From positions 1 to 56,419 of the forward strand of contig NZ_ASCA01000065.1 of the NCBI RefSeq assembly GCF_002760245.1: 56,419 bases of DNA, read 5' to 3'. Position 1 is the stretch's first letter. The number at the start of each line of letters is the position of its first letter. Both the position numbers and the translations under genes were made by a program. The notes beneath the pieces are model-generated. The model had not been told where the DNA came from and did no database searches. It saw nothing but the letters and a program-made list of their open reading frames with translations. This stretch comes from Streptococcus suis YS161 (lineage in GTDB: Bacteria > Bacillota > Bacilli > Lactobacillales > Streptococcaceae). Positions 43,967 to 54,447 of the stretch are shown in pieces.

Positions 43967-44530
43967 ATGGCATTAAAAGATACATTTAAGAACTTATTTA
44001 ATTACTTTGAAGTTGACGAAGTCAATGAAGTTGAAGAACAGGCAGATGCCTATTCAATGCCTAATGATCGTCCTAAAATGCGTGTTGCCAGTACTACAGC
44101 TGCACCTGTGCGCGAACAGCAGCCAAAAGTAGAGACGCGTCGGGAAGCACGTTCAGAAAGTCAACTTCAACGCCTACATGAAAGGCAGCAAGAATTGATG
44201 ACTAATAATAACGAAAAAGAAATTGTCAAAACTACAATTGATATTAAGTTTCCAAAACGTTATGAAGATGCACCAGAGATGGTAAATCTTTTATTAGATA
44301 ATGCGAGTATTCTCATTGATTTTCAGTATATGTCGGAGCAACAAGCTAGACGTTGCCTAGACTACTTGGATGGTGCTCGTTCAGTATTATCTGGAAATTT
44401 GAAAAAGGTCTCAAATACCATGTGGCTGTTAACTCCAGTAAATGTCACAGTCAATATTGAAGAATTGCGCAATGCTGGTACAAGTACTGGTGCGGCTGAT
44501 TCAAATTTTGACTTTGATATAAAACGGTAA
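43967..44530 (+). CDS. sepF: Cell division protein SepF
   Basis: A 187-residue protein. SepF binds FtsZ filaments and the membrane and shapes the division ring. The N-terminal amphipathic helix (MALKDTFKNLFNYF) is the membrane anchor, a charged linker runs to about 95, and the conserved SepF domain (about 97-180) includes IDIKFPKRYEDAPEMVNLLL and FLDGARSVLSG-like YLDGARSVLSGNLKKVSN. GGAGAGGAGG gives an excellent ribosome site before the ATG at 43967. The frame is open from 43928, but that would run into the previous gene. Confidence 0.94.
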   Translation: MALKDTFKNLFNYFEVDEVNEVEEQADAYSMPNDRPKMRVASTTAAPVREQQPKVETRREARSESQLQRLHERQQELMTNNNEKEIVKTTIDIKFPKRYEDAPEMVNLLLDNASILIDFQYMSEQQARRCLDYLDGARSVLSGNLKKVSNTMWLLTPVNVTVNIEELRNAGTSTGAADSNFDFDIKR

Positions 44531-44534
44531 CGCT

Positions 44535-44798
44535 ATGCAAATTTTGATTTTTTTACTATTAAAAATTGTAGAAATTTATTCCTATCTCTTATTAGCATAT
44601 GCTTTGCTAAGTTGGTTTCCTAGCCTATACACAAGCTCAATTGGACGTTTGATTCAATGGCTGGTAGCACCGATTTTAAAACCCTTTAGGCGATTTAATC
44701 TGCAATTTATGGGGTTGGATTGGACTGTAATGGCAGCCATGATTGCGCTTAATATGGGAACACGCTTCTTGGTTCAATTATTGCTCCTGTTAGCATAG
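44535..44798 (+). CDS. ylmG: YggT-family membrane protein (YlmG)
   Basis: An 87-residue protein with two hydrophobic helices (about 3-27 and 62-86) joined by the conserved loop LLSWFPSLYTSSIGRLIQWL and PILKPFRR. It matches the YggT/YlmG family found next to sepF across Firmicutes. Its function is linked to division by gene order only. It starts four bases after sepF and ends two bases before ylmH. Confidence 0.9.
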   Translation: MQILIFLLLKIVEIYSYLLLAYALLSWFPSLYTSSIGRLIQWLVAPILKPFRRFNLQFMGLDWTVMAAMIALNMGTRFLVQLLLLLA

Positions 44799-44800
44799 TT

Positions 44801-45592
44801 ATGAAAAATGACAAAAACTTATTGCAACATTTTTCTAGGGATGAAAGAGAGTTTGTAGAGAAAATAATGGATATGTGTCAGCAAGTTGAAGATACGTATT
44901 CATACAGATTAACTCAGTTTTTACATCCTAGACAAGATGAAATTGTATGCAAAATTGCTAACTACTACCAGTTACAAACGTTTTCTAGTCGGGACTTTGT
45001 TTCGACTGAACATTCGCGGGTTATTATTGCCCCGGCTTATTATGAGTTGGACATCAAGGACTTTGAGTTAACCGCTCTTCATTTGTCCTATGCTAGAAAA
45101 TTTCACACCTTATCCCATTCACAAGTTCTTGGAACTTTTCTCAATCAACTAGGGATTAAAAGGGAGTATTTGGGTGATATTTTGATTGATGATGAACGAT
45201 TGATTGTCTTTATCGATCAGAAATTTGGGCAGATTGCCTTACAATCTATCACTAAAGTTGCTCGTGTCCCTGTTAAGGGAAAGGAAGAAGAATGGACGAC
45301 TGTTCGACTACCGATTGGACAAGAATGGCGTTCAAAGGATGTGTTGGTTTCCAGTATGAGATTGGATAAATTGATTTCGGTCGCATTTAATCTTTCAAGG
45401 GCAACTGCAAACAAGTTGATTGAGGCTGGACATGTGAAGTTGGATTATGTTCTGACAGAACAAACCAGTAAATTAGTTGAAATAGGGCAATTAATTAGTG
45501 TTAGGAGATATGGTAGAGTTCGCATAAATGAATTTTTAGGTTTTTCTAAGCAAGGGAAGATAAAATTGAAGTTAGACATTGTTAAAACTTAG
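44801..45592 (+). CDS. ylmH: S4-domain RNA-binding protein YlmH
   Basis: A 263-residue protein. The C-terminal S4 domain (about 183-245) carries MRLDKLISVAFNLSRATANKL followed by EAGHVKLDY; the N-terminal region is a YlmH-type ferredoxin-like module. YlmH in Firmicutes binds stalled large ribosomal subunits with peptidyl-tRNA, as RqcP does. The gene lies between ylmG and divIVA and is co-transcribed. The ATG is two bases from ylmG, so coupling is likely. Confidence 0.92.
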   Translation: MKNDKNLLQHFSRDEREFVEKIMDMCQQVEDTYSYRLTQFLHPRQDEIVCKIANYYQLQTFSSRDFVSTEHSRVIIAPAYYELDIKDFELTALHLSYARKFHTLSHSQVLGTFLNQLGIKREYLGDILIDDERLIVFIDQKFGQIALQSITKVARVPVKGKEEEWTTVRLPIGQEWRSKDVLVSSMRLDKLISVAFNLSRATANKLIEAGHVKLDYVLTEQTSKLVEIGQLISVRRYGRVRINEFLGFSKQGKIKLKLDIVKT

Positions 45593-45600
45593 GAGGAAAG

Positions 45601-46290
45601 ATGGCACTTACAGCATTAGAATTAAAAGATAAAACCTTTGCTACAAAATTTAGAGGATACGACGCAGATGAAGTTGATGACTTTTTGGACATTGTAACAC
45701 GTGATTATGAGGATTTAATTCGTAAAAATCATGACCAAGAGTTAGAATTGAAAAATTTGCGGGAACGTTTGGCTTATTTTGATGAGATGAAAGAATCATT
45801 GAGTAAATCAGTTCTTTTAGCTCAAGATACAGCTGAGAAAGTAAAGGTTGCGGCCGAAGATCAAGCAGCAAATATTATTAAACAAGCTGACTATGATGCG
45901 GCAACATTGTTACATGAAGCTAAAGATAAGGCAAATGCAATTCTTCGTAATGCGACTGACAACGCGAAAAAAGTTGTCATTGAGACTGAAGAATTAAAAA
46001 ACCAGACACGTATTTTCCATCAGCGTTTGAAATCAACAGTAGAAAGCCAATTATCATTGGTTAATTCATCTGAATGGGAGGAAATCCTTCGCCCAACAGC
46101 AAGTTACATTCAAACAAGTGACGAGGCTTTACGTGATGTTCTTCATAAGGCTTTGGATGAAGAATTACCTGTTGAAGAAGAAAGTTTGGATTATACACGT
46201 CAATTGACACCAGAAGAAATTGCAGAATTAACTCGTCAGTCAGTGGCTTTTGAGAGTGGAGATTCTGTAGAAATTTCAACAGAAGAATAA
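45601..46290 (+). CDS. divIVA: Cell division protein DivIVA
   Basis: A 229-residue coiled-coil protein that marks curved membrane at poles and septum. The N-terminal lipid-binding domain (about 1-60) includes LELKDKTFATKFRGYDADEV and DDFLDIVTRDYE. A long coiled coil follows (about 60-165). The C-terminal tail is acidic (PVEEESLDYTRQLTPEE), as in streptococci. GGAGG lies three bases before the ATG. It ends the division cluster, ahead of a T-box leader. Confidence 0.95.
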   Translation: MALTALELKDKTFATKFRGYDADEVDDFLDIVTRDYEDLIRKNHDQELELKNLRERLAYFDEMKESLSKSVLLAQDTAEKVKVAAEDQAANIIKQADYDAATLLHEAKDKANAILRNATDNAKKVVIETEELKNQTRIFHQRLKSTVESQLSLVNSSEWEEILRPTASYIQTSDEALRDVLHKALDEELPVEEESLDYTRQLTPEEIAELTRQSVAFESGDSVEISTEE

Positions 46291-46304
46291 TAAAGATCAT
46301 AAGC

Positions 46305-46515
46305 AGAGACACGGTCGGTAGAAATATTTATAGCGAGTAGGAGATGGTGGAAGCCCTACAATCTCTTTCTATGGATCATCACTTTGTTTGATTTTTCCTG
46401 AAAATAGTAAGGAAAGACGCCCGTTCACGTTACGAACATAGAGGGATAGGGGGAAACTCTATCTAAACTAAGGTGGTACCACGAACTTTCGTCCTTATTT
46501 GGCGGGAGTTTTTTA
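46305..46515 (+). promoter_or_regulatory. T-box riboswitch (isoleucine type)
   Basis: The T-box sequence AAGGTGGTACCACGAAC is at 46470-46486. The terminator pairs AACTTTCGTC with GGCGGGAGTT (three G-U pairs) and is followed by six T residues. The stem I region has GAGAT/ATCTC, and ATC at 46375-46377 followed by A is the likely isoleucine specifier. Uncharged tRNA-Ile would allow transcription into the GNAT gene and ileS. The 3' strand of the terminator includes GGGAG, the only ribosome-site-like sequence before the GNAT gene. Confidence 0.88.
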
Positions 46516-46523
46516 TATTTTTT

Positions 46524-46967
46524 ATGATACGATTAGAACTGGTAAACAAAGATAATTTTGATCAGGTGCTAGATCTTGAAGTGGCACCTAAAGATCAGCG
46601 CCGAGTGGCGTCAGTTGAATATTCATTAGCTCAGGCATGGCTGTATCGAGATAGTGAAGTCCTATTTCCATATGCTGTTAAATCTGGACAGCTAACAGTG
46701 GGATTTCTTTTGTTGTCCTATCAGCCCATGGAAAACAGTTATTATATCTGGCGCTTGCTCATTGATCAGAAGTATCAAAATCGCGGATATGGTAAAGAAG
46801 TGATTCGGCACATTTTGAGTTTGGCCAAAGAAGATTCTTCATGTCAAAAAGTTTCTGTAAATTATGTCATTGGCAATCATAAAATGAGGTACATTTTAGA
46901 AAAGCTTGGTTTTCAATCCGTTGGTTTAGAAGGTCAAGAAATGAAAATGGAATTAATTATAAGATAA
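46524..46967 (+). CDS. GNAT-family acetyltransferase
   Basis: A 147-residue GNAT-fold protein with acetyl-CoA motif A in [20 protein letters not shown] (Q-x-x-G-x-G pattern) and motif B near [13 protein letters not shown]. The acceptor is unknown; relatives acetylate amines such as spermidine or antibiotics. The ATG at 46524 is the first possible start, but the nearest Shine-Dalgarno-like GGGAG is about 16 bases away, inside the T-box terminator. Translation may be weak or tied to terminator unfolding. It is the first gene of the isoleucine T-box transcript. Confidence 0.85.
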   Translation: MIRLELVNKDNFDQVLDLEVAPKDQRRVASVEYSLAQAWLYRDSEVLFPYAVKSGQLTVGFLLLSYQPMENSYYIWRLLIDQKYQNRGYGKEVIRHILSLAKEDSSCQKVSVNYVIGNHKMRYILEKLGFQSVGLEGQEMKMELIIR

Positions 46968-46977
46968 AGGAGTTATG

Positions 46978-49767
46978 ATGAAACTAAAAGAAACACTCAA
47001 CTTAGGTAAGACAGCATTTCCTATGCGTGCAGGCTTGCCAACTCGTGAACCAGAATGGCAAAAGGCTTGGGATGAAGCAAATTTGTATGCTCGTCGCCAA
47101 GAACTCAATGAAGGCAAACCAGCCTTCCACTTGCATGATGGCCCTCCATACGCAAATGGAAACATCCACGTTGGACATGCTTTGAATCATATTTCAAAAG
47201 ATATTATTGTTCGCTCTAAGTCTATGTCAGGCTTCCGAGCACCGTATGTACCTGGTTGGGATACGCACGGTCTTCCGATTGAGCAGGTCTTGGCAAAACA
47301 AGGTGTCAAACGCAAGGAAATGGACTTGGTTGAATATCTTGAAATGTGTCGTGACTATGCGCTCAGTCAGGTTGACAAGCAACGTGAGGATTTTAAACGT
47401 TTAGGAATGTCTGGCGATTTTGATAATCCTTACATCACTTTGTCTAAAGACTATGAAGCAGCTCAAATCCGTGTATTTGGTGCCATGGCAGACAAGGGCT
47501 ATATCTACCGCGGTGCTAAGCCTGTTTATTGGTCATGGTCATCTGAGTCTGCCCTTGCAGAAGCTGAAATCGAATACCATGACATTGACTCAACTTCCCT
47601 CTACTATGCCAACAAGGTCAAAGATGGCAAGGGGCTCTTGGATACGGATAGCTACATCGTTGTCTGGACAACCACTCCATTTACAGTAACGGCTTCTCGC
47701 GGTTTGACCATGGGAGCAGACATTAACTATGTTTTGGTTCAACCTGCTGGCTCAGACCGTAAGTATGTCTTGGCAGAAGCCTTGGTTGATAGCTTGGCAG
47801 CCAAATTCGGTTGGGAATCTTTTGAAGTGATTTCAAAACACAAGGGTGCTGAATTTGAATATATCGTGACCGAACACCCATGGGATAGAGAAGTTGATGA
47901 ATTGGTTATCTTGGGTGAGCATGTTACAACGGACTCAGGTACTGGTATCGTCCATACGGCTCCAGGCTTTGGTGAGGATGACTACAATGTCGGTGTCAAA
48001 TATGATTTGGAGGTTGCGGTAACTGTCAACGAACGTGGCTTGATGAATGAAGCTGCGGGTCCTGATTTTGAAGGGCAATTCTATGACAAGGTTGTACCAA
48101 CGGTTAAGGAAAAATTAGGCGACTTGCTCCTTGCTAGTGAAGTAATCAATCACTCCTACCCATTTGACTGGAGAACCAAGAAGCCAATCATCTGGCGTGC
48201 AGTACCACAGTGGTTTGCCTCTGTTTCTAAATTCCGTCAGGAAATCTTAGACCAAATCGAAGCAACAACTTTCAATCCATCTTGGGGTAAAACACGTCTT
48301 TACAACATGATCCGTGACCGTGGTGACTGGGTCATCTCACGTCAGCGTGCTTGGGGTGTTCCACTTCCAATCTTCTATGCTGAAGATGGTACTGCGATCA
48401 TGACAAAGGAAGTAACAGACCACGTTGCTGCCCTTTTTGAAGAGCATGGTTCTATCATCTGGTGGAAATCTGATGCCAAAGATCTCTTGCCAGCTGGTTT
48501 CACTCATCCAGGTTCACCAAATGGCGAATTTACCAAAGAAACAGACATCATGGACGTATGGTTTGACTCTGGTTCATCTTGGAATGGTGTCATGAACGCC
48601 CGTGAAAACCTTGCCTACCCAGCAGACCTCTACCTTGAAGGTTCAGACCAATACCGTGGTTGGTTTAACTCATCCTTGATTACCTCTGTTGCTGTAAATG
48701 GTCATGCGCCATATAAAGCTGTCTTGTCACAAGGTTTTGTCTTAGATGGCAAAGGTATGAAGATGTCTAAATCTCTAGGAAATACCATTCTACCAAGTGA
48801 TGTTGAGAAACAATTTGGTGCAGAAATCTTGCGTCTGTGGGTGACATCCGTTGATACTTCAAACGACGTACGTGTGTCTATGGATATTCTTGGACAGGTT
48901 TCTGAAACCTACCGTAAAATCCGTAATACCCTTCGCTTCTTGATTGCCAACACTTCTGATTTCAATCCTGCAAGTGATGCGGTGGCATACGAAGAGCTTC
49001 GTTCTGTTGACCAGTATCTCTTGGTGAAATTCAATAAATTGGTAGCTCAAATCCGTGAAGCCTACGACAATTATGATTTCATGGGCATCTATAAATCTGT
49101 AGTAAACTTTGTAACCCTTGATTTGTCAGCCTTCTACCTCGATTTTGCCAAAGATGTCGTCTACATTGATGGTGCTAAATCACTTTCTCGTCGTCAGATG
49201 CAGACAGTTTTCTATGACATCTTGGTGAAAATTACCAAGCTCTTGACCCCAATCTTGCCACACACGGCAGAGGAAATCTGGTCATACTTGGAACACGAAG
49301 CAGAAGAGTTCGTACAATTGGCGGAAATGCCAGAGGTGGAAACCTTTGCCAATGAAGCGCAGCTTTTGGCTGACTGGGAAAACTTTATGAACTTCCGTAC
49401 TCAGGCACAAAAAGCCTTGGAAGAAGCGCGTAATGAAAAAGTGATTGGTAAGTCACTTGAAGCTCATTTGACTGCCTATGTCTCAGCTGAAACCAAGTCT
49501 TTCTTGGAGAGCTTGAATGCAGACCTTGCTCAGTTGCTCATCGTTTCAAACTTGACAGTAACCACGGAAGCAGCTCCTGAAAGTGCTGTTTTGGTAGAAG
49601 AAGTTGCCTTTACTGTAGAGCGTGCAAGCGGTGAAGTGTGTGACCGTTGCCGTCGCATTGATACTAGTGTTGCAGAGCGCAGCTATGGTGCGACAATCTG
49701 TGACCACTGTGCAAGCGTAGTGGAAGAAAATTTCCCAGAAGCAGTAGCTCAAGGTTTTGAAGCTTAA
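46978..49767 (+). CDS. ileS: Isoleucyl-tRNA synthetase
   Basis: A 929-residue class Ia synthetase that charges tRNA-Ile and edits valine. HIGH-type motif [10 protein letters not shown] (about 61-70), editing-domain segment [20 protein letters not shown]-type [11 protein letters not shown]. The C-terminal zinc-binding cysteines are in EVCDRCRR and ICDHCASV. The second of two adjacent ATGs (46978) is chosen because AAAGGAG ends five bases before it. The sequence follows the bacterial, mupirocin-sensitive type. It lies downstream of the T-box and GNAT gene. Confidence 0.97.
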   Translation: MKLKETLNLGKTAFPMRAGLPTREPEWQKAWDEANLYARRQELNEGKPAFHLHDGPPYANGNIHVGHALNHISKDIIVRSKSMSGFRAPYVPGWDTHGLPIEQVLAKQGVKRKEMDLVEYLEMCRDYALSQVDKQREDFKRLGMSGDFDNPYITLSKDYEAAQIRVFGAMADKGYIYRGAKPVYWSWSSESALAEAEIEYHDIDSTSLYYANKVKDGKGLLDTDSYIVVWTTTPFTVTASRGLTMGADINYVLVQPAGSDRKYVLAEALVDSLAAKFGWESFEVISKHKGAEFEYIVTEHPWDREVDELVILGEHVTTDSGTGIVHTAPGFGEDDYNVGVKYDLEVAVTVNERGLMNEAAGPDFEGQFYDKVVPTVKEKLGDLLLASEVINHSYPFDWRTKKPIIWRAVPQWFASVSKFRQEILDQIEATTFNPSWGKTRLYNMIRDRGDWVISRQRAWGVPLPIFYAEDGTAIMTKEVTDHVAALFEEHGSIIWWKSDAKDLLPAGFTHPGSPNGEFTKETDIMDVWFDSGSSWNGVMNARENLAYPADLYLEGSDQYRGWFNSSLITSVAVNGHAPYKAVLSQGFVLDGKGMKMSKSLGNTILPSDVEKQFGAEILRLWVTSVDTSNDVRVSMDILGQVSETYRKIRNTLRFLIANTSDFNPASDAVAYEELRSVDQYLLVKFNKLVAQIREAYDNYDFMGIYKSVVNFVTLDLSAFYLDFAKDVVYIDGAKSLSRRQMQTVFYDILVKITKLLTPILPHTAEEIWSYLEHEAEEFVQLAEMPEVETFANEAQLLADWENFMNFRTQAQKALEEARNEKVIGKSLEAHLTAYVSAETKSFLESLNADLAQLLIVSNLTVTTEAAPESAVLVEEVAFTVERASGEVCDRCRRIDTSVAERSYGATICDHCASVVEENFPEAVAQGFEA

Positions 49768-49790
49768 GTAATCACAATACATTTGTTAAA

Positions 49791-49815
49791 GTCTATCTAG
49801 CGATAGGCTTTTTTT
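49791..49815 (+). terminator. Terminator after ileS
   Basis: GTCTATC/GATAGGC (one G-U) with a TAGC loop, then seven T residues, 23 bases after the stop codon. Confidence 0.85.
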
Positions 49816-49816
49816 G

Positions 49817-49908
49817 TAATACTCTTCGAAAATCAAAATTATCCGTTGTCAAGAGCCTTGATGAACTCCAGTTCTATCTTCGGCTTCGTTTCCTAGGCTA
49901 CTTTTGAT
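49817..49908. repeat. BOX-like intergenic repeat, copy 2
   Basis: A 92-base sequence nearly identical to 5809-5900, differing at four positions, in the same orientation, 44 kb away. Ends resemble boxC and a truncated boxA. It lies between the ileS terminator and the terminator of the minus-strand gene that follows. Confidence 0.75.
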
Positions 49909-49911
49909 ATA

Positions 49912-49941
49912 AATAGAAAAAAAGAAGCCATCTGGCTTCTT
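49912..49941 (-). terminator. Terminator of the DUF1827 transcript
   Basis: On the minus strand AAGAAGCCA/TGGCTTCTT form a perfect 9-bp stem followed by seven T residues. It begins at the DUF1827 stop codon. Confidence 0.9.
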
Positions 49942-50248
49942 ACACTTCTGCGATAATAGGAATAGACATTTCAATCAAACGGTCTGTGTGAATCGTTTGA
50001 ATGGCAGCCTTGTTAATAGTTCGTCCATCAATTTTTCGATGAAGGAAGAAATCACGAATTTGCTCGATTTCATTTTGTTGTACTGCACGGTATTTATTAC
50101 TAATCAAGAGTTCATAATGACGGGGTGCCTGTGTGAAAATAACGTCTGTATTACCTGCAGAATAAGTCTCTACTAGGAAAGCATCAGTATTAGCCAACTG
50201 GCTTTGGACAAGATTGGGATGACTATTTGTCGTGTTAATGATTTTCAT
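49940..50248 (-). CDS. DUF1827 family protein
   Basis: A 102-residue cytosolic protein of the DUF1827 family, found in streptococci and enterococci. It begins MKIINTTNSHPNLVQSQL and contains YSAGNTDVIFTQAPRHYELL; no catalytic motif is evident. Function unknown. GGAGG lies seven bases before the ATG. It follows a NUDIX gene on the same strand, an order also seen near clpE in other streptococci. Confidence 0.87.
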   Translation of the reverse strand: MKIINTTNSHPNLVQSQLANTDAFLVETYSAGNTDVIFTQAPRHYELLISNKYRAVQQNEIEQIRDFFLHRKIDGRTINKAAIQTIHTDRLIEMSIPIIAEV

Positions 50249-50302
50249 GTGGAACCTCCTCTATCTCTTTGGCTACATTATAGCACGATTAGAGTGTTTT
50301 TA

Positions 50303-50764
50303 CTAGTTATTGAATGAATTTTCTTGCAATTTCCATTGTTCAATGCCCCATTTGTGACTACCACGTTTGAGTTTATCGATGGCTTCATTGACTGGGAACC
50401 AAGCAATATGGTTGAAATCTTCTAGTGGTTGTCCTATTTGATGGTAGCTAGTTACTTCATAGATGTAGGCTGGATTATAGAAATGGGTATCGCGGTGGCT
50501 AGAGTAGAAGTATTCGTCAGCCTGACCAAAGTATTTTCCGATTTCAGCGGTAAATCCAAGCTCTTCCATCAATTCACGCTCCAAAGCAATGAGGTGATTT
50601 TCTCCCTTTTCGATTTCTCCACCAGGAAGAAACCAAGCTCCGTTTGGTGCTTGAACGAGTATAATCTGTTCTTTCTTTTCATCTGGGATAACTGCGTAAA
50701 CACCAAAGCGACTCTGGTAGCTGACGCCAGTCTTCTTTTCTCCAAATACAGCAATTTTCTCCAT
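50303..50764 (-). CDS. NUDIX hydrolase
   Basis: A 153-residue NUDIX protein. The NUDIX box is complete: GGEIEKGENHLIALERELME followed by ELGF, with all catalytic glutamates. Such enzymes cleave nucleoside diphosphates linked to another group; the substrate here is unknown and may be an oxidised nucleotide or dinucleotide. The ATG at 50764 gives MEKIAVFG; a TTG six bases earlier has a better-placed GAGG and cannot be excluded. No signal peptide. Confidence 0.88.
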   Translation of the reverse strand: MEKIAVFGEKKTGVSYQSRFGVYAVIPDEKKEQIILVQAPNGAWFLPGGEIEKGENHLIALERELMEELGFTAEIGKYFGQADEYFYSSHRDTHFYNPAYIYEVTSYHQIGQPLEDFNHIAWFPVNEAIDKLKRGSHKWGIEQWKLQENSFNN

Positions 50765-50891
50765 AGGCAATTCTATCCTCTTTCATAATTGGAATGAGTT
50801 GTATACATTATACCACTTTTTTATTATTTTTCCTTGTGATAGGCTTTACAAAGTAAAGTTTTTTTATAGGATGGAGATGGGGAAGAATTTA

Positions 50892-50928
50892 GAAAAATAG
50901 AGTAGCAAAACAGTAAAATAGGCTACTC
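50892..50928 (-). terminator. Terminator of clpE
   Basis: On the minus strand GAGTAGC/GCTACTC form a 7-bp stem with a 15-base loop, followed by TATTTTT. It lies 21 bases after the clpE stop. Confidence 0.6.
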
Positions 50929-50949
50929 GTAGAGAGCAGCTCTATTTTC

Positions 50950-53178
50950 TTATTTTGTCTTTGTTTGTGCCTTGATTTGAATTGTACCTTTACTTGACAT
51001 GACAGCACGTAGGTCTTTTTCTGCTGGATGTTCTAAGTAGAAGTCGGTGATAGCATCTTCAATCTGATCTTGGATGGTTCTGCGTAGTGGACGAGCTCCC
51101 ATCTTTGGATCGTAGCCAAGGTCCACTAATTTCTCCTTAACTTTATCTGTTACATGGAGGCTGATGCCATTGTGAGAAAGGCGTTTGTTTACATCGTCTA
51201 GCATGAGGCTGACGATTTCAAGTAGGTTTTCCTTGCTCAGTGGTTGGAACTCAATAATACCGTCAAATCGGTTCATAAATTCAGGTGTGAAGAAATTGCT
51301 AAGTTGGCCAAGGACTGATTGAGTCCGCCCTTCCATAGCCGCACCAAAACCGACACTTGCTTCAACTTTCCCAGTACCAGCATTTGATGTCATGATGATA
51401 ATGGTATCTTTGAAGCTGACTGTCCGACCTTGTCCATCTGTCAGACGCCCATCGTCTAAGACCTGAAGGAACATGTGCATGACATCTGGGTGGGCTTTTT
51501 CAACTTCGTCAAGGAGGATGAGTGAGTAAGGATTACGACGGACTTTTTCTGTCAATTGTCCAGCCTCCTCATAGCCTACATAGCCTGGAGGAGCTCCGAC
51601 GAGTTTAGCGACAGCGTGTTTTTCCATGTATTCGGACATATCGAAGCGGATCATGCTGTCAGCCGAACCGAAGAGTTCGATAGCTAATTGCTTAGACAAT
51701 TCGGTTTTACCGACACCTGTTGGTCCGACAAAGAGGAAGGATCCAATGGGACGATTTGGAGCACCGAGACCGACACGATTACGGCGGATGGCTTTAGCTA
51801 TCTTGTCAACTGCCTCATCTTGTCCGATAACATGGGCTTTTAAGTCACTAGCGAGGTTCACAAGCTGGGACTGTTCCTTTTCTTTTAAATCACCAACTGG
51901 GATATTTGTTTTTTGCTCAACGATGGCCTCAATTTCTTTTTCAGTAATGAGTGGAATATCTTCCTCGCTGATAGTTGCCTTTTGCATCTCCTTGTACTTA
52001 GCAATTTGGTCACGGAAATAGGCTGCTTTTTCATAGTCCTCATCCCGTGTAGCTTGTGCCTTACGATTTTCGGCATCAATCAGGCGTTGGTCAATTTCCT
52101 TTGGATCAATAAAGTTGAGGGCCAAATTCATTTTTGAACCAGCTTCATCCAGAAGGTCAATAGCCTTGTCTGGTAGGAAACGGTCTTGAATGTAGCGGTT
52201 GGACAGTACTGCGGCCGCTTCGATAGCAGCATCAGAGTATTTAACATGATGGTAATCCTGGTATTTATTTTGGATACCTTTGAGAATGGTAATGGTTTCT
52301 TCGACACTTGGTTCTTCAACTTTTACAGGTTGCATACGGCGTTCTAGGGCGGCATCTTTTTCGATAATACGGTACTCGCTGAGCGTTGTTGCACCGACTA
52401 GCTGCATTTCACCACGTGCGAGGGCTGGTTTGAGGATATTGCCTGCATCCATGTTACCATCGCCTGCAGAGCCAGCACCGACAATTTCGTGAATCTCGTC
52501 AATAAAAAGAATGATTTCGCGACGATTACGGATTTCTTCCATGAGTTTTTGCATGCGTTCTTCAAATTGTCCACGGATACCTGTTCCTTGTACGAGGCTG
52601 ACAACATCCAGACGAATGACTTCCTTGTCTCGTAATTTCTGTGGGACATCGCCATCGACAATTTTTTGAGCCAAGCCTTCAACAACCGCTGTTTTACCTA
52701 CACCAGGCTCACCGATAAGAACAGGGTTGTTTTTTGTACGACGGTTGAGAATTTCGATGACACGGGTAATTTCTTGATCGCGACCGATTACTGGCTCAAT
52801 ATCCCCACGACGGGCAATTTCGGTAACGTTGATACCAAATTCTTCAAGGAGCCCATTTGGTTGTTGGGGTTGTTGCGGAGGAGGGGTCTGTCCACCACGT
52901 CCATTATGCCCACCGGCTTGAGTGGGAGGAGTCTGTTCGCGATTTTTTCCAGCAGGGGTATTGCCAGGATAGCCACCTAGGTGATTGAAAAATTCACTAA
53001 AGGGATCCATATTGTTAGGATTTGTTAAATCTCCCAACCCACGTAGGATGGCATTATTAGGGTCTGTTTTCATGATTTGGTAGCAGTTGTGACAGAGGTC
53101 TACCTGCTGCTGTTTACCGTTTAAGTTGGTGTAGAGATGGATCGTTGCGTCGTTGATATTACAATTTTTGCAGAGCAT
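50950..53178 (-). CDS. clpE: ATP-dependent protease ATPase subunit ClpE
   Basis: A 742-residue Hsp100/Clp ATPase that unfolds proteins for ClpP. The ClpE-specific zinc finger is at the N-terminus (CKNC at 3-6, CHNC near 29-32). A glycine/proline/glutamine-rich linker follows (about 70-107), then AAA+ module 1 (Walker [14 protein letters not shown]), a UVR-like coiled segment with [20 protein letters not shown], and AAA+ module 2 ([15 protein letters not shown]). The length is normal. A CtsR operator covers its promoter region, so heat and misfolded protein should induce it. Confidence 0.96.
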   Translation of the reverse strand: MLCKNCNINDATIHLYTNLNGKQQQVDLCHNCYQIMKTDPNNAILRGLGDLTNPNNMDPFSEFFNHLGGYPGNTPAGKNREQTPPTQAGGHNGRGGQTPPPQQPQQPNGLLEEFGINVTEIARRGDIEPVIGRDQEITRVIEILNRRTKNNPVLIGEPGVGKTAVVEGLAQKIVDGDVPQKLRDKEVIRLDVVSLVQGTGIRGQFEERMQKLMEEIRNRREIILFIDEIHEIVGAGSAGDGNMDAGNILKPALARGEMQLVGATTLSEYRIIEKDAALERRMQPVKVEEPSVEETITILKGIQNKYQDYHHVKYSDAAIEAAAVLSNRYIQDRFLPDKAIDLLDEAGSKMNLALNFIDPKEIDQRLIDAENRKAQATRDEDYEKAAYFRDQIAKYKEMQKATISEEDIPLITEKEIEAIVEQKTNIPVGDLKEKEQSQLVNLASDLKAHVIGQDEAVDKIAKAIRRNRVGLGAPNRPIGSFLFVGPTGVGKTELSKQLAIELFGSADSMIRFDMSEYMEKHAVAKLVGAPPGYVGYEEAGQLTEKVRRNPYSLILLDEVEKAHPDVMHMFLQVLDDGRLTDGQGRTVSFKDTIIIMTSNAGTGKVEASVGFGAAMEGRTQSVLGQLSNFFTPEFMNRFDGIIEFQPLSKENLLEIVSLMLDDVNKRLSHNGISLHVTDKVKEKLVDLGYDPKMGARPLRRTIQDQIEDAITDFYLEHPAEKDLRAVMSSKGTIQIKAQTKTK

Positions 53179-53221
53179 AATTCTACCTCTTTCTGTGAAA
53201 AAATGTGACCTATTGTTAAAT

Positions 53222-53238
53222 AGTCAAAAAAGGTCAAT
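53222..53238. promoter_or_regulatory. CtsR operator of clpE
   Basis: AGTCAAA-AAA-GGTCAAT matches the CtsR heptad direct repeat RGTCAAANNNRGTCAAA except for the last base. On the minus strand a perfect TATAAT lies at 53248-53253 with TTGATT at 53270-53275 (spacer 16), so the operator is immediately downstream of the -10 box, where it would block initiation. Confidence 0.85.
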
Positions 53239-53401
53239 TCTAGCTTTATTATAACAAGATTCATAGAAAAATCAAGAAACTGCTACGCTTGGAAAAACTT
53301 TCTATGAAAAATAGGGCGATAGGAAGAAAATAGGGAAAAAATAAGACTTTTTTGGCAATATGTGGTAAAATATTCCTATAAAAAGGATTAGGAGAACGAA
53401 T

Positions 53402-53632
53402 ATGGAATCACATTTGGTGAGAATTATCAATCGTCTGGAAGCTATGGCTAATGACGGCGGTACGTTGAAACGTAATTTCGAACGTGATGGTATTGTTGTT
53501 GCAGAAGTGGCTTATAGCTATGACGAGGAAAATGGTTCAGTATTTACCTTGCGTGATGTTGCTGCTCGTGAAACGTACGCGTTTGACAGCATCGACTTGA
53601 TTGCAATGGAAATCTATGAGCTATTGTACTAA
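53402..53632 (+). CDS. DUF1797 family protein
   Basis: A 76-residue protein of the DUF1797 family (streptococcal YkuJ-like small protein). It begins MESHLVRIINRLEAMANDGG and ends SIDLIAMEIYELLY. Small alpha/beta fold, no catalytic motif visible; function unknown. TAAAATA (53367-53373) and an AGGAG ribosome site precede it. It stands between the clpE promoter and a terminator, so it is probably transcribed alone. Confidence 0.85.
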   Translation: MESHLVRIINRLEAMANDGGTLKRNFERDGIVVAEVAYSYDEENGSVFTLRDVAARETYAFDSIDLIAMEIYELLY

Positions 53633-53643
53633 GAAGAAGTGAG

Positions 53644-53666
53644 AGGCACCTAAGGGTGCTTTTTTC
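53644..53666 (+). terminator. Terminator after DUF1797
   Basis: GGCACC/GGGTGCT-type hairpin with a TAA loop, followed by six T residues, about a dozen bases after the stop. Confidence 0.85.
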
Positions 53667-53757
53667 TTGTGTAAATTGAATATTATAAATAAAAGTATTG
53701 CATAAATATTCAAAAATGGTATAATAGACTCTAAATGACAGAATTGGAGTAAGATGA

Positions 53758-54447
53758 ATGAATTTTTCTTTTTTGCCTGAGTATTGGGCTTATTTTAATT
53801 ATGGGGCAATTGTTACCCTCATTATTGCATTTTTCTCAGTATTTTTTGGTAGTATTTTAGGTGTGTTGCTTGCCTTTGCTCAGCGTAGTAAGTATAAAGT
53901 TTTAGCTTGGACTGCCAATATCTATGTCTGGATTTTCCGTGGGACACCGATGATTGTCCAGATTATGATTGCTTTTGCGATGACACATTTTGTAGCACCA
54001 ACTTTTCAGCTAGGAATTTTGACGGTTGATTTGACGCGCTTGATTCCAGGTATCATTGTTATTTCGATGAACTCGGGTGCCTATGTATCTGAAACTGTTC
54101 GTGCAGGTATTAATGCTGTACCAAAAGGACAGCTGGAAGCAGCTTATTCGCTTGGTATTAGACCAAAGCAGGCGATGCGTTACGTTATCATGCCACAGGC
54201 TATCAAGAATATTCTTCCAGCCTTGGGAAATGAATTTGTGACTATTGTTAAGGATAGTTCACTTTTGTCAACCATCGGTGTGATGGAATTATGGAACGGT
54301 GCTCAGACAGTTCAATCCACTTCTTATATTCCTTTAACACCACTTGTATTTGCAGCGAGCTATTATCTAATTATGACAACGGTGCTAACAGTGATTATTC
54401 AGTCGTTTGAGAAAAAGTTGAACAAGGGAGGGCAGTTCCATGTCTAA
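53758..54447 (+). CDS. Amino-acid ABC transporter permease
   Basis: A 229-residue polar-amino-acid-type permease with five or so membrane segments. The conserved EAA loop is [20 protein letters not shown] (about 126-145), and [18 protein letters not shown] is the N-terminal HisM/GlnP signature. GGAG lies seven bases before the ATG at 53758. It overlaps its ATPase by eight bases. No solute-binding-protein gene is next to it, so the substrate cannot be assigned; glutamine, arginine or cystine are possible. Confidence 0.92.
   Translation: MNFSFLPEYWAYFNYGAIVTLIIAFFSVFFGSILGVLLAFAQRSKYKVLAWTANIYVWIFRGTPMIVQIMIAFAMTHFVAPTFQLGILTVDLTRLIPGIIVISMNSGAYVSETVRAGINAVPKGQLEAAYSLGIRPKQAMRYVIMPQAIKNILPALGNEFVTIVKDSSLLSTIGVMELWNGAQTVQSTSYIPLTPLVFAASYYLIMTTVLTVIIQSFEKKLNKGGQFHV

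Noticed and set aside
50844-50867. A + strand hairpin CTTTAC/GTAAAG followed by seven T residues between clpE and the NUDIX gene
   Set aside because: It has terminator form, but no + strand gene feeds it; it may be chance in AT-rich sequence, so it was not listed.
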